Assembly: GCA_934590505.1 (NCBI GenBank)
Contig: CAKTPC010000001.1
Coordinates: 1-57,687, forward strand
Length of the DNA stretch: 57,687 nucleotides
From: an uncultured Oscillospiraceae bacterium
GTDB lineage: Bacteria; Bacillota; Clostridia; Oscillospirales; Oscillospiraceae
Reading direction: 5' to 3'
Part shown: in pieces, positions 31,383 through 40,598 of the stretch
How positions within the stretch are numbered: position 1 is the first letter of the stretch
How the letters are laid out: each line of letters begins with the position of its first letter
Made by a program: the position numbers and the translations under genes
Notes under the pieces: generated by a model
The model's database searches: none
What the model saw: only the letters and a program-made list of their open reading frames with translations
What the model was told of the DNA's origin: nothing

Positions 31383-31826
31383 TTATTCCCTGCGCCAGTG
31401 CCTGAGTCCGGGGACGACCGCTTCCATGTGCGCGCGCACCTGTTCGGGCGGCCAGGCATCGCTTGCCATATGCTCAACGCAGAAGTCGATAAGCTGTTCC
31501 GGGCTTGAATACTTGAACTCGCCGCCCGTGTAGCACCACTTGCAGTATTCCTCGTTGAGCTCACCGTCGGGCTCCGCGCTGATCGTTGAATCGTCAAGCG
31601 GCATCCCGCAGCACTGACATACAAGCTGCTGCGGTGAGCCTAAAAGCGTGTTGATCGAAACTCTAAAGAGCTTTGACAGAAGCTTCAGCGCCTCAGTGTT
31701 CGGCACGGTCTCGCCGGTTTCCCAGCGAGATACGGCCTGCCGGGTGACGAAAAGCTTTTCCGCAAGCTCGTCCTGAGAAAGCTCCGCCTTAGTGCGCAGT
31801 TCGCGTATAACATCCTTGGTCTCCAT
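31383..31826 (-). CDS. XRE-family regulator with C-terminal zinc ribbon
   Basis: A 147-residue protein. Residues 1-62 are a Cro/CI helix-turn-helix (L-S-Q-D-E-L-A-E-K-L-F-V-T-R-Q-A-V-S-R-W-E, split here as motif elements). The remainder is a putative zinc-ribbon domain with C-Q-C-C-G-M-P-L and C-K-W-C. It follows the exporter gene on the same strand after 94 nt. Such fusions are common in Clostridia; the ribbon may sense or bind metal. It could control the exporter (inference). Confidence 0.82.
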   Translation of the reverse strand: METKDVIRELRTKAELSQDELAEKLFVTRQAVSRWETGETVPNTEALKLLSKLFRVSINTLLGSPQQLVCQCCGMPLDDSTISAEPDGELNEEYCKWCYTGGEFKYSSPEQLIDFCVEHMASDAWPPEQVRAHMEAVVPGLRHWRRE

Positions 31827-31920
31827 TTTGCCCCTCCATGATCGGAATAAATTATTGCTGCATTTACTTCGATTATATCAGGAATGCTCCCGAGGTCAAG
31901 CAACGCGCGGTTGCGGAGGA

Positions 31921-32796
31921 TCACACGACCAGGTTTATAAACATACCGCTTACCGCGCTGAGGATGAACAGCAGCGCAATGACCGTCAGGTTCTCGCGGC
32001 GGTTCTTGTTCGTGCGCAGCAGCACCAGCAGGCCGATGCCGGCGTTTGACAACAGCCCCGCGAACAGCCCGCCGAGCCCGATGATACCGGAGAGATACGC
32101 CTCAGTTATGACAACGGAGATGGAGCAGTTCGGTATAAGCCCGAAGAGCGCGAGCAGCAGTTCCCCGACGACGGGCGCTGTAAACACCGTTGCGCCCAGC
32201 CGCTCAATGCCGACAAGCTCCAATATTATATTCAGCGCGAAGGTGACGGCGATCAGCATCACGGCGATCTTCACCGTGTGCTTGAGCGCCGAGAGCCACA
32301 CGCTGCCCTCCTCCTCGTCGCATTCGCAGTGCTCGCGCTCGCAGAAGCTGTGGATGTTTTTGCCCCGCGCGAAGAGCCTGCTGCCGAAAGCGTCAACAAG
32401 GTAGCCCAGGACAATGCCCATCACGGCCTTTGCCGCGACTATCACGGCGATCTGCCCGATGTCTGTCGCGCCCTTCCCGTCTGCAAGCGAGGAGAGCATG
32501 ACCGGCAGCATCTCATCCGAGGTGGCAAAAAATACCGCGAGCATCGTCCCTGCGCTTATCGAGCCTGTGGAAAACAGCGTTGCCGCCGCACCGGATATGC
32601 CGCACTGCGGTATTGCGCCGAGCAGACCGCCCAGCGCGGGCCCTGCCTTGCGGGAGTATGAATGCAGTATGCCCTCGTCAAGACGCTTGCTGTTTTCGAG
32701 CATTTCCATAAGCAGATATGCGAGGAACAGTATAGGTATGCTCAGTGCGCCGTCCTTCAGCGCGTCAAGCGCGCAGTCGAGTATAAGTTCAGTCAA
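31921..32796 (-). CDS. Putative metalloid/heavy-metal exporter (ArsP_2-like)
   Basis: A 291-residue membrane protein with about eight to ten spans in two halves. Both halves contain a conserved Pro-Cys-Gly/Ser-type loop: A-I-P-Q-C-G-I-S-G and L-I-P-N-C-S-I-S-V, probably the substrate path. A central cytoplasmic loop, S-F-C-E-R-E-H-C-E-C-D-E-E-E, is a likely metal ligand cluster. This fits the putative 10-TM arsenic/heavy-metal exporter family. The start is TTG 32796 behind AGGAG. It lies opposite the ArsR-regulated unit and supports a metal(loid) theme for this area. Confidence 0.78.
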   Translation of the reverse strand: MTELILDCALDALKDGALSIPILFLAYLLMEMLENSKRLDEGILHSYSRKAGPALGGLLGAIPQCGISGAAATLFSTGSISAGTMLAVFFATSDEMLPVMLSSLADGKGATDIGQIAVIVAAKAVMGIVLGYLVDAFGSRLFARGKNIHSFCEREHCECDEEEGSVWLSALKHTVKIAVMLIAVTFALNIILELVGIERLGATVFTAPVVGELLLALFGLIPNCSISVVITEAYLSGIIGLGGLFAGLLSNAGIGLLVLLRTNKNRRENLTVIALLFILSAVSGMFINLVV

Positions 32797-32833
32797 TTAA
32801 AGCTTCTCCTGTATAGATAGAATTTTGCTCTTT

Positions 32834-32862
32834 ATAGTACCTGCTGAAGCCGTGTTTGTCAA
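32834..32862 (-). promoter_or_regulatory. Promoter of the exporter gene
   Basis: Minus strand TTGACA (32862-32857), 17-nt spacer, TACTAT (32839-32834), ~30 nt before the TTG start's SD site. Confidence 0.75.
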
Positions 32863-32890
32863 GGCTCAGCGACTTTTTTGCCCGTTTCTA

Positions 32891-32919
32891 TTGAATTAAA
32901 GTAAGTATTCTGGTATTAT
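32891..32919 (+). promoter_or_regulatory. Promoter of recJ
   Basis: TTGAAT (32891-32896), 17-nt spacer, TATTAT (32914-32919), giving a ~28-nt leader to ATG 32955. Confidence 0.7.
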
Positions 32920-32954
32920 TAATTATTAAAAAATATTTGAGAAGAGTAAAATAG

Positions 32955-34964
32955 ATGAAAACAAAGGACTGGACAATTCCATTTACCAGACCGGACGTTC
33001 CGCATGAACTTTTGTCGGCGGGCTTTACGCCGCTGCTGTCGATGGTGCTGTCGCTGCGGGGGATAAAAACCGCCGCCGAAGCGCAGGCGCTCATCTCCGG
33101 CGGGGAGGAGCTGCTGTGCGACCCCATGCTGATGCTGGACATGGACAAGGCGCGCGAGCGTATTCTGCGCGCGATAAGGGAAGGGGAGACCGTCGCGGTC
33201 TACGGCGACTATGACGTGGACGGCATCACCTCCACCTGCCTTGTCACCGACTATCTGCGCCGAAAGGGGCTCAAGTGCGTGCCCTATATACCTGACCGGA
33301 ACGAGGAGGGCTACGGGCTCAACTGCGCCGCGCTCGATACGCTCAAGGCGCAGGGCGTGAGCCTTGTCATAACGGTCGACTGCGGCATCACCGCCGTCGA
33401 GGAGGCCGCGCACGCCGCGCAGATCGGCGTCGACATGGTCATCACCGACCATCATGAGTGCCGCCCGGACGCGCTGCCCGAAGTCACTGCGCTTGTCGAC
33501 TGCAAGCGCGACGGGGACACCTATCCCAACAAGAACCTTGCCGGCGTCGGCGTCGCGCTCAAGCTCGTCTGCGCCTGCGAGGGCGACAGTTCAAAAATGC
33601 TTGAGATGTACGGCGACCTTGCCGCGATAGGCACCGTGGCGGATGTCATGCCCCTCACGGGGGAGAACCACTTCCTCGTGCGCTATGGTATTTCCCGCAT
33701 CGCGAAGGCCCCGCGCCCCGGCATCGCGGCGATGTTCCGAGAATCCGGAACTGACGCCCGCCACCTGACGGCCTCGACCATAGGCTTTTCCCTTGCCCCG
33801 CGCCTCAACGCTGCGGGCAGGCTCGGTCGGGCTAGCGTCGCCGCGCGGCTCCTCATGAGCCGGGACGAAAACGAAGCCGCGGCTCTTGCAAAGGAGCTGT
33901 GCGAGCTCAACCGCCAGCGTCAGAGCATAGAGACGCAGATATGGCAGGAGGCCAACGATATCATAAAGGACTCCGACCCGCAGGACCCGATAGTCCTTGC
34001 AAGCGACCGCTGGCACCAGGGCGTTATCGGCATCGCCGCATCAAGGCTTGCCGAGCAGTATTCGCTCCCGGCGATAATCATCTGCTTAAACGGGGAGAAC
34101 GGCAAGGGCTCCTGCCGCAGCTACGGCGGCTTTAATCTCTTTGAAGCGCTCTCGGCCTGCTCCGAAAACCTCACCGGCTTCGGCGGGCACGCGCTCGCTG
34201 CGGGGCTGAACATCCGCCGCGACAGGCTCGACCGGTTCCGCGAAGCGCTCTCGGCGTACTACCGCCGTCACCGCCCCGCACCTCTGCCGGAGGTCTGCTG
34301 TGACCTGCTTATAACCGACCCCTCGCTCCTTAGCGTGGAGAATGTCCGCTCGCTTGATATGCTCGAGCCCTACGGCAACGCAAACCCAAGACCCATCATG
34401 TGCATCTGCGGTGCGGCGCTCGAATCGGCCTCCGAGGTCGGCGGCGGAAAGCACCTGCGTATGCGCGTGCGCTTGGGAGCGGCGCACTTTGAGTGCATCT
34501 TCTTTTCGCACACCGCCCGGCAGCTCGGCATTTCCGAGGGGGACTCTGTCGACCTCGCCTTTACGCCGCAGATAAATGAGTTTCGCGGCAATGTCACCGT
34601 GCAGCTAGTCACCGCCGCCGTGCGCCGGCACGACCCGACGGCCCTCTGTTCGGCGATACTCGCCGGGGACGAAAGCATCAACTGGGCGGCGGCAGCCTAC
34701 TGCCCCGGACGTGCGGACTTCGTGCGCGTGTGGCGTGCTATGGACAAGGACTTTGCCGTCGGCAAAAACGCCGCGGACGTTATACATCAGTGCATAGCGG
34801 GCATGCCGCCCGAAAAGTTCTGCCTGTGCCTTATGGTGCTCAGGGAGACGGGACTCCTCAGAAGCGAGGACGGCGGCATATATTCTTCCCGCTGCGCCAG
34901 TATTTCCGGCAAGGCCGATCTTGAGGGCACCCACCTTATCCGCGCGCTGCGCGCACTTGCGTAG
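32955..34964 (+). CDS. recJ: Single-stranded-DNA-specific exonuclease RecJ
   Basis: A 669-residue DHH-family 5'-3' exonuclease acting in recombination and mismatch/base excision repair. DHH motifs are visible: V-Y-G-D-Y-D-V-D-G (~81-89), T-V-D-C-G-I-T and T-D-H-H-E (~155-159). The DHHA1 part includes G-G-H-A-L-A-A-G (~400-407), and an OB-fold region follows. About 100 extra C-terminal residues match the long Firmicutes form. It is first in a rightward run with relA, dtd and a hydrolase (11-nt gap to relA), a common arrangement in Clostridia. Confidence 0.93.
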   Translation: MKTKDWTIPFTRPDVPHELLSAGFTPLLSMVLSLRGIKTAAEAQALISGGEELLCDPMLMLDMDKARERILRAIREGETVAVYGDYDVDGITSTCLVTDYLRRKGLKCVPYIPDRNEEGYGLNCAALDTLKAQGVSLVITVDCGITAVEEAAHAAQIGVDMVITDHHECRPDALPEVTALVDCKRDGDTYPNKNLAGVGVALKLVCACEGDSSKMLEMYGDLAAIGTVADVMPLTGENHFLVRYGISRIAKAPRPGIAAMFRESGTDARHLTASTIGFSLAPRLNAAGRLGRASVAARLLMSRDENEAAALAKELCELNRQRQSIETQIWQEANDIIKDSDPQDPIVLASDRWHQGVIGIAASRLAEQYSLPAIIICLNGENGKGSCRSYGGFNLFEALSACSENLTGFGGHALAAGLNIRRDRLDRFREALSAYYRRHRPAPLPEVCCDLLITDPSLLSVENVRSLDMLEPYGNANPRPIMCICGAALESASEVGGGKHLRMRVRLGAAHFECIFFSHTARQLGISEGDSVDLAFTPQINEFRGNVTVQLVTAAVRRHDPTALCSAILAGDESINWAAAAYCPGRADFVRVWRAMDKDFAVGKNAADVIHQCIAGMPPEKFCLCLMVLRETGLLRSEDGGIYSSRCASISGKADLEGTHLIRALRALA

Positions 34965-34975
34965 AGGTTATTTAT

Positions 34976-37258
34976 ATGGAAAAGGAAAAGATGAAAAACG
35001 CGCCGGTCGACGGCGCCCATATGCCGGTAACGGACAACGCCGCGGCGAATGTCGATCCGGACAAGCTGTTCGAGGAGCTTGAGGAGAAGATAAAGAGCAG
35101 CGGCCACCCGATGGACCTCGGCCGCATCAGAGCCGCTTATGAGATGGCGCGCGTCGCCCACTCCGGGCAGAAGCGGCGCGACGGCTCGCCGTATGTCACG
35201 CACTGCATCGCCGCGGCGGATATCTCCGCCGACATGGGGCTGGATGAGGACTCCATCATCGCCGCGCTCCTGCATGACGTGATCGAGGACACGAACCTCA
35301 CCCATGAGGACATCGCCCGCCAGTTCGGCTCCGCCGTAGCGGATATTGTCGAGGGCGTCACAAAGCTCAGCCGCGTGCAGTACACCAGCAAAGAGGACGA
35401 GCAGATGGAGAACCTGCGCAAGATGCTCATGGCCATGGCCAAGGACATCCGCGTCATCCTCATCAAGATCGCCGACCGTTTGCACAATATGCGCACGATG
35501 GCCTACCAGACTGCCGAGAAGCAGCGCGCCAAGTCCCTTGAGACGATGGAGATATACGCGCCCATCGCGCACCGTCTCGGCATGCAGCGTGCCAAGTGGG
35601 AGCTGGAGGATCTGTCGCTTCAGTACCTCGACCCAGAGGGGTATAAGGAGATAACCGACGCACTGAATGCGAAGATGAATGAGTTGGAAGCCTTCATGGA
35701 CAGCGTCAAGAGCAAGATACAGGCGCGGCTCGACTCCGAAGGCGTGGAGGCCACGATCTTCTCACGCATCAAGCACGTCTACAGCATCTACCGCAAGATG
35801 TATTCACAACACCTTGACATAAACGGTATCTTCGACCTCTGCGCTTTCCGCGTTATTGTCGATACGATACCCGACTGCTATAATGTCCTTGGCATCATCC
35901 ATGATATGTTCAAGCCCGTACCTGGGCGTTTTAAGGATTATATATCCACGCCGAAGCCCAACATGTACCAGAGCGTGCACACGACGGTCATCGGCTCAGA
36001 GGGCATCCCGTTTGAGGTGCAGATACGCACTTGGGACATGCACCACACCGCCGAGTACGGCATTGCTGCGCACTGGAAGTATAAGATGGGCGACAGTGCC
36101 AACGCCGTCGTGCGCGCGGGGGACGAGGACAAGTTCGCGTGGATACGCAGGCTCCTTGAGAGCCAGCAGGAGTCCGACGCGCAGGACTTCTTCCATAACA
36201 TGAAGATAGACCTCTTTGCCGATGAGGTCTTTGTGTTCTCCCCGAAGGGCGACGTTATAAACCTTCCCGCCGGGGCAACGCCTATCGACTTTGCTTACAG
36301 CATACACTCCGATGTCGGCAACAATATGGTCGGCGCAAAGGTCAACGGCCGCATCGTCACCTATGACTATGTGCTCCAGAACGGCGATATCGTCGAGATA
36401 CGCACTTCAAAATCCGCGCCCGGTCCGAGCCGTGACTGGCTGAATATTGCCAAGAGCGGCTCCGCGCGTACCAAGATAAAGCAGTGGTACAAGAAGGAAC
36501 GGCGCGAGGAGAACGTTGCCCGCGGCCGCGAAATGCTCTCCGAGGAGCTGCGGCACAACAGTCTCACGCTTGACGATGTGCTTGACGAGAGCATCATCAC
36601 CCCGATTCTCAAGCGTTTGTCTTTCAGCTCGGTGGACGATCTCTATGCCGCCATCGGCTACGGCGGAGTTACCGCCACGAGGGTCGCGAACCGCCTGCGC
36701 GACGAGGTGCGCAACGTAAAGCCCGATAGAAAGACCGCACTTGAAAAAGTCTCCGAGGCCGCCGAGCGGCGCGAGCTGCAGGCGAAAAAGGGAGGCAAGG
36801 CCGTCCACGGCATTCTTGTCGCGGGGCTCAGCAACTGCCTTGTGAAGTTCTCCCGCTGCTGCACGCCTGTACCGGGGGACGATATCATAGGCTTCATCAC
36901 CCGCGGTCAGGGCGTGTCCATCCACCGGCGTGACTGTGCCAACTGCCGCCGCCTGCTCTCGCAGCCCGGCAACGAGGGGCGCTGCGTTGAGGTCGAGTGG
37001 GCAGGCAAGGTGGACGACAGCTACCAGACCACCGTCGTCATCACGGCGAAGGATCGCTCCGGCATCGTGCTGGATATCGCTGCGGTGCTGAATGTGCTCA
37101 ACGCCAAGGTGCGTACGCTCTCCGCACGCGACAACGGCGCGGGAACCGCCGTCACCTCCGTGACGCTGGAGGTCAAGGATGCGGCAGAGCTCAAATATGT
37201 CATGAACAGGCTCACCTCGATACAGGGCGTCATATCAGTTGCAAGAAACGGAGATTAG
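34976..37258 (+). CDS. relA: Bifunctional (p)ppGpp synthetase/hydrolase RelA/SpoT
   Basis: A 760-residue Rel enzyme of the stringent response. The HD hydrolase domain has H-C-I-A-A-A and L-H-D-V-I-E-D-T (~100-110). The synthetase domain contains G-R-F-K-D-Y-I and Y-Q-S-V-H-T-T. A TGS domain begins V-F-V-F-S-P-K-G-D-V, then a helical/zinc-finger part with S-R-C-C-T-P-V-P-G-D and R-D-C-A-N-C, and a C-terminal ACT domain. Both catalytic halves look intact, so it should make and degrade (p)ppGpp. There are 11 nt between recJ and this gene and 3 nt to dtd. Confidence 0.95.
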   Translation: MEKEKMKNAPVDGAHMPVTDNAAANVDPDKLFEELEEKIKSSGHPMDLGRIRAAYEMARVAHSGQKRRDGSPYVTHCIAAADISADMGLDEDSIIAALLHDVIEDTNLTHEDIARQFGSAVADIVEGVTKLSRVQYTSKEDEQMENLRKMLMAMAKDIRVILIKIADRLHNMRTMAYQTAEKQRAKSLETMEIYAPIAHRLGMQRAKWELEDLSLQYLDPEGYKEITDALNAKMNELEAFMDSVKSKIQARLDSEGVEATIFSRIKHVYSIYRKMYSQHLDINGIFDLCAFRVIVDTIPDCYNVLGIIHDMFKPVPGRFKDYISTPKPNMYQSVHTTVIGSEGIPFEVQIRTWDMHHTAEYGIAAHWKYKMGDSANAVVRAGDEDKFAWIRRLLESQQESDAQDFFHNMKIDLFADEVFVFSPKGDVINLPAGATPIDFAYSIHSDVGNNMVGAKVNGRIVTYDYVLQNGDIVEIRTSKSAPGPSRDWLNIAKSGSARTKIKQWYKKERREENVARGREMLSEELRHNSLTLDDVLDESIITPILKRLSFSSVDDLYAAIGYGGVTATRVANRLRDEVRNVKPDRKTALEKVSEAAERRELQAKKGGKAVHGILVAGLSNCLVKFSRCCTPVPGDDIIGFITRGQGVSIHRRDCANCRRLLSQPGNEGRCVEVEWAGKVDDSYQTTVVITAKDRSGIVLDIAAVLNVLNAKVRTLSARDNGAGTAVTSVTLEVKDAAELKYVMNRLTSIQGVISVARNGD

Positions 37259-37261
37259 TAT

Positions 37262-37708
37262 ATGAGAGCAGTTGTTACAAGAGTCACTTCCGCCTCCGTC
37301 GAGATAGACGGGGCGGTGCACGGAAAAATCGGCAGGGGCTTCCTTGTGCTCCTCGGCGTGCATCAGGACGATACCGAGGCCGAGGCGCTGAAGATCGCCG
37401 ATAAGATATGCGGCCTGCGCGTGTTTGACGACGCCGACGGGAAGATGAACCTCGCCCCGGCGGACGCGGGTGCGGCGGAGCTGCTGATAGTCAGCCAATT
37501 CACGCTGTTTGCCGACTGCAAGTCCCGCCGTCCCGGCTTCTCAAAGGCCGCGCGGCCCGACAAGGCGATCCCGCTTTATGAGCTTGTCATCAGCCGGTGC
37601 CGCGAGCGCGGCTTCAAAGTTGAGACGGGCGTCTTTGCCGCCGATATGCAGGTCGCGTCAGTAAACGACGGACCGATAACTATTATAATAGATACAAAGG
37701 AGCTTTGA
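37262..37708 (+). CDS. dtd: D-aminoacyl-tRNA deacylase
   Basis: A 148-residue protein matching Dtd end to end: M-R-A-V-V-T-R-V at the start, the active-site S-Q-F-T-L-F-A (~78-84) and the cross-subunit N-D-G-P-I-T-I (~137-143; the family's G-P motif). It hydrolyses D-amino acids, and glycine from mischarged tRNA(Ala), off tRNA as a homodimer. The start is 3 nt after relA's stop and uses a GGAG inside it. Confidence 0.95.
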   Translation: MRAVVTRVTSASVEIDGAVHGKIGRGFLVLLGVHQDDTEAEALKIADKICGLRVFDDADGKMNLAPADAGAAELLIVSQFTLFADCKSRRPGFSKAARPDKAIPLYELVISRCRERGFKVETGVFAADMQVASVNDGPITIIIDTKEL

Positions 37709-37711
37709 GCC

Positions 37712-38323
37712 ATGCTTATAAAAACCATCCCCGTAGGCCAGCTTGAGGAAAACTGCTACGTCGTCACGAACGAAGCTGCGCTTGAGAGCGTCGTCATCGA
37801 CCCCGGCGACGAGGCGAACACCATTCTCGATTATCTTGAGTCGAACAAGCTCAAGTGCGTCGCTATCATGATAACGCACGGGCACTTTGACCATGTCGGC
37901 GCGGTCGACGCCGTCGCCGAGGAGACCGGCGCGACCGTGTACATGAACGAGCTGGATGACGCCAAGCGCCACCAGAACAATCATTCGAGCTACACCCTGC
38001 GCGATGGCGGCATATACTATTCCGACGGCGATGTCATTGACGCCGCCGGGCTGAGCTTTCATATTATTGCCACCCCAGGCCATACCCCCGGCGGCGTGAC
38101 CATACAGGTCGAGGACTGCCTCTTCACCGGGGATACGCTCTTCAGGGGCAGCTGCGGCAGGACGGATCTTGACGGCGGCGATATCAATCAGGAGCTTGCC
38201 TCTCTGCGTAGGATATGCTCTCTCCCCGGGGACTATGAGGTCTATCCCGGCCATATGGACAGCACCACGCTTGAGCGCGAGCGTATGTTCAATTACTATT
38301 GCCGCAGCGCCATGCAGGGCTGA
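37712..38323 (+). CDS. Metallo-beta-lactamase-fold hydrolase (glyoxalase II/YcbL-like)
   Basis: A 203-residue hydrolase with the zinc motif T-H-G-H-F-D-H-V-G (~55-62) and later T-P-G-H-T-P-G-G (His ~125) and T-G-D-T-L-F (Asp). This is the short glyoxalase-II-like form lacking the substrate-binding C-terminal domain. It is 3 nt after dtd and should be cytoplasmic. Thioester hydrolysis is the best guess; the substrate is unknown. Confidence 0.88.
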   Translation: MLIKTIPVGQLEENCYVVTNEAALESVVIDPGDEANTILDYLESNKLKCVAIMITHGHFDHVGAVDAVAEETGATVYMNELDDAKRHQNNHSSYTLRDGGIYYSDGDVIDAAGLSFHIIATPGHTPGGVTIQVEDCLFTGDTLFRGSCGRTDLDGGDINQELASLRRICSLPGDYEVYPGHMDSTTLERERMFNYYCRSAMQG

Positions 38324-38339
38324 TGCGATATGGAGAAAT

Positions 38340-39317
38340 ATGACTGAGCAAGCATATAAAAACATATACAGAATTTACGTTCCCCTTACCGGCAACCCGC
38401 TCAAATCGCTCAACAGCTATCTGATAAAGGCCGAGGGCACTGGAAAAAACCTGCTTATCGACACCGGCTTCAACTGCGAAGAGTGCCTTGAAGCGCTGCT
38501 TGGAGGCATGGCAGAGCTGGGAGCGACCGCGGAGAATACGGATGTTTTCCTCTCCCATATGCATTCCGACCACTGCGGCAATGCCGCCTCGCTCCAGAAG
38601 CTCGGCATGAAATTACTGATGAACGAACCGGACTACCGTTTTATGAACCGGATGGACTGGCAGCCGCGCGGCCTGTGGTACGCCGCTGAGGGGATGCCCG
38701 CTGAGGTCTGGAAGGACAGCCTGAACAAGAACCCCGCGGCGCAGTTCGCTTCGGAACCCTTTGATATTGTCTCCCTCAATGATGGGGATACGCTGGAGTA
38801 CGGCGGCTATACTCTGCGCTGTATCGTCACGCCCGGCCACACGCCGGGGCATATGTGCCTGTACATTCCGGAGGAGAAGCTTCTCTTCTCGGGCGACCAT
38901 GTGCTCTTTGACATCACGCCCAATATATGCGCCGTTGCCCCGGGCGACGATATGCTCGGCGAATATCTTTCGAGCCTTGAAAAGATACGTAAGCTCGATA
39001 TCGCTGTCACGCTGCCGGCGCATCGCGGCACGGGCAATGTCGATGTTTACAGCAGGATCGACGCGCTCGAAGCGCATCACCAGAAGCGCCTTGAGGAGGT
39101 GCTCGACATCGTGCGCCGCAAAGACGGCATCAACGCCTATACCATTACCGGCCTCATGCGCTGGAACATCCGCGCCAAGAGCTGGGAGGATTTCCCCGCC
39201 GGGCAGAAGTGGTTTGCAATGGGCGAGGTGCTCGCGCATATATACAGGCTCTGCGTCCTGGGCAAGGTGCGCCGTGAGCTGCTTGACGACGGCCATGCGG
39301 TGTATCACGCCGTGTGA
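38340..39317 (+). CDS. Metallo-beta-lactamase-fold hydrolase with C-terminal winged-helix extension
   Basis: About 325 residues from ATG 38340 (GGAGAA upstream). Zinc motif S-H-M-H-S-D-H-C-G (~71-79), then T-P-G-H-T-P-G-H and S-G-D-H-V-L-F. The ~90-residue C-terminal extension contains M-R-W-N-I-R-A-K-S-W-E-D-F-P, shared with the paralogue at 40599-41588 (M-K-W-S-I-R-A-A-S-W-D-D-F-P). This is the LACTB2-like architecture, sometimes a nuclease or thioesterase. It follows the smaller hydrolase gene by 16 nt. Confidence 0.87.
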   Translation: MTEQAYKNIYRIYVPLTGNPLKSLNSYLIKAEGTGKNLLIDTGFNCEECLEALLGGMAELGATAENTDVFLSHMHSDHCGNAASLQKLGMKLLMNEPDYRFMNRMDWQPRGLWYAAEGMPAEVWKDSLNKNPAAQFASEPFDIVSLNDGDTLEYGGYTLRCIVTPGHTPGHMCLYIPEEKLLFSGDHVLFDITPNICAVAPGDDMLGEYLSSLEKIRKLDIAVTLPAHRGTGNVDVYSRIDALEAHHQKRLEEVLDIVRRKDGINAYTITGLMRWNIRAKSWEDFPAGQKWFAMGEVLAHIYRLCVLGKVRRELLDDGHAVYHAV

Positions 39318-39349
39318 CTGTGACTGTGTAAATCTGTGAAAATTGTCTA

Positions 39350-39378
39350 TTGAATTTCCCGGCGGCTTGGCGCATAAT
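39350..39378 (+). promoter_or_regulatory. Promoter of the phosphofructokinase gene
   Basis: TTGAAT (39350-39355), 17-nt spacer, CATAAT (39373-39378), ~65 nt before ATG 39443, which has a strong TAGGAGG site. Confidence 0.7.
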
Positions 39379-39442
39379 CTTCCGGGATCAGATACAGAGC
39401 CATATATAAGACCATAATATATAAACGATAGGAGGTTTCGCT

Positions 39443-40528
39443 ATGAAGCGTTCTACAAAGATCGCGCTCATCACGAGCGGCGGCGATTGTCAGGGGCTGA
39501 ACGCGGCGATCCGCGGCGTCGGCAAATCGCTGTTCCAGCGCATGGACAACGTTGAAATATACGGAATGTATGACGGATACCGCGGGCTCATCGAAGGCGA
39601 CTATAAATTCATGGAGCCGCAGGATCTCTCCGGCATTCTCACCGAGGGCGGCACGATCCTCGGCACCTCGCGCCAGAACTATGTCCCGGGGAAGGATATT
39701 GTGGACGATAACGGCAACAGCGTCATCCCCTCAATGCTCCAGACATACAACCGTCTCAATCTTGACTGCCTTGTCATCATGGGCGGCAACGGCACGCAGA
39801 AGAGCGCAAAGCTCATTGCCGATGCCGGCATGAACGTCATCACCCTGCCCAAGACCATCGATAACGATATCTGGGGTACGGACACGACCTTCGGCTTCCA
39901 GAGCGCCGTTGACATCGCAACGAACGTCATCGACTATATCCATTCCACCGCAAGCTCTCACAGCCGCATTTTCGTCGTGGAGCTTATGGGGCGCGACGCC
40001 GGCTGGCTCACGCTCAACGCCGGTATCGGCAGCGGAGCCGATATTATACTTATCCCAGAGATTCCATACGACCTCAATAAGGTCGCCGAGCTTATCGAGG
40101 AGCGCAACCGTCAGGGCAAGCGTTATTCCATAATCGCCTGCGCCGAGGGTGCGGTCTCAGTGGACGATGTCAAGCTTGACGAGGAGGCCAGCCGCCGCAA
40201 GCGCGAGAACAGCAGGCACTCCACCGTCTCCTATGAGATCGCCGACCGGCTCGAAAAGCTCACCGGCAAGGAAGCGCGCGTTACCGTGCCCGGACACTAT
40301 CAGCGCGGCGGCCCTCCCTGCCCGTATGACAGAGTCCTCGCAACTCAGTTCGGCGTTGCCGCGGCCGACCTTATCATCAATAAGCAGTATGGCCGCATGG
40401 TTGCCGTGCAGGGCGGACAGATCGTGTCTATCCCGCTGGAGGACGCCGCCAGCAAGACCAAGTTCCTGCCGGTGGATCATCCGATGATCCAGGTCGCCCG
40501 CAAGATGGGCATCAGCCTTGGCGACTGA
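39443..40528 (+). CDS. pfkA: 6-phosphofructokinase (G104/K124 type)
   Basis: A 361-residue PFK that phosphorylates fructose-6-phosphate in glycolysis. It opens with I-T-S-G-G-D-C-Q-G-L-N-A. The phosphoryl-donor loop reads G-G-N-G-T (usual ATP enzymes G-G-D-G-S; PPi enzymes G-G-D-D). The catalytic loop is P-K-T-I-D-N-D, with Lys at the place of E. coli Gly124. The G/K combination is that of long-chain ATP-using group III enzymes, but Asn for the Mg-binding Asp103 is unusual. The substrate loop M-G-R-D-A-G-W is intact. It is a monocistron between its own promoter and a terminator. Confidence 0.9.
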   Translation: MKRSTKIALITSGGDCQGLNAAIRGVGKSLFQRMDNVEIYGMYDGYRGLIEGDYKFMEPQDLSGILTEGGTILGTSRQNYVPGKDIVDDNGNSVIPSMLQTYNRLNLDCLVIMGGNGTQKSAKLIADAGMNVITLPKTIDNDIWGTDTTFGFQSAVDIATNVIDYIHSTASSHSRIFVVELMGRDAGWLTLNAGIGSGADIILIPEIPYDLNKVAELIEERNRQGKRYSIIACAEGAVSVDDVKLDEEASRRKRENSRHSTVSYEIADRLEKLTGKEARVTVPGHYQRGGPPCPYDRVLATQFGVAAADLIINKQYGRMVAVQGGQIVSIPLEDAASKTKFLPVDHPMIQVARKMGISLGD

Positions 40529-40545
40529 TACATAATAAAGCCTCA

Positions 40546-40587
40546 GCACCGGGTGCGGCCGTTTAATTGAACGGCTGCACCCGGTGC
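40546..40587. terminator. Bidirectional terminator between pfkA and the opposing hydrolase gene
   Basis: GCACCGGGTGCGGCCGTT pairs with AACGGCTGCACCCGGTGC (G-U tolerant) around a 6-nt loop, with TTCTTT on the right. Confidence 0.8.
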
Positions 40588-40598
40588 TTCTTTAAGGT

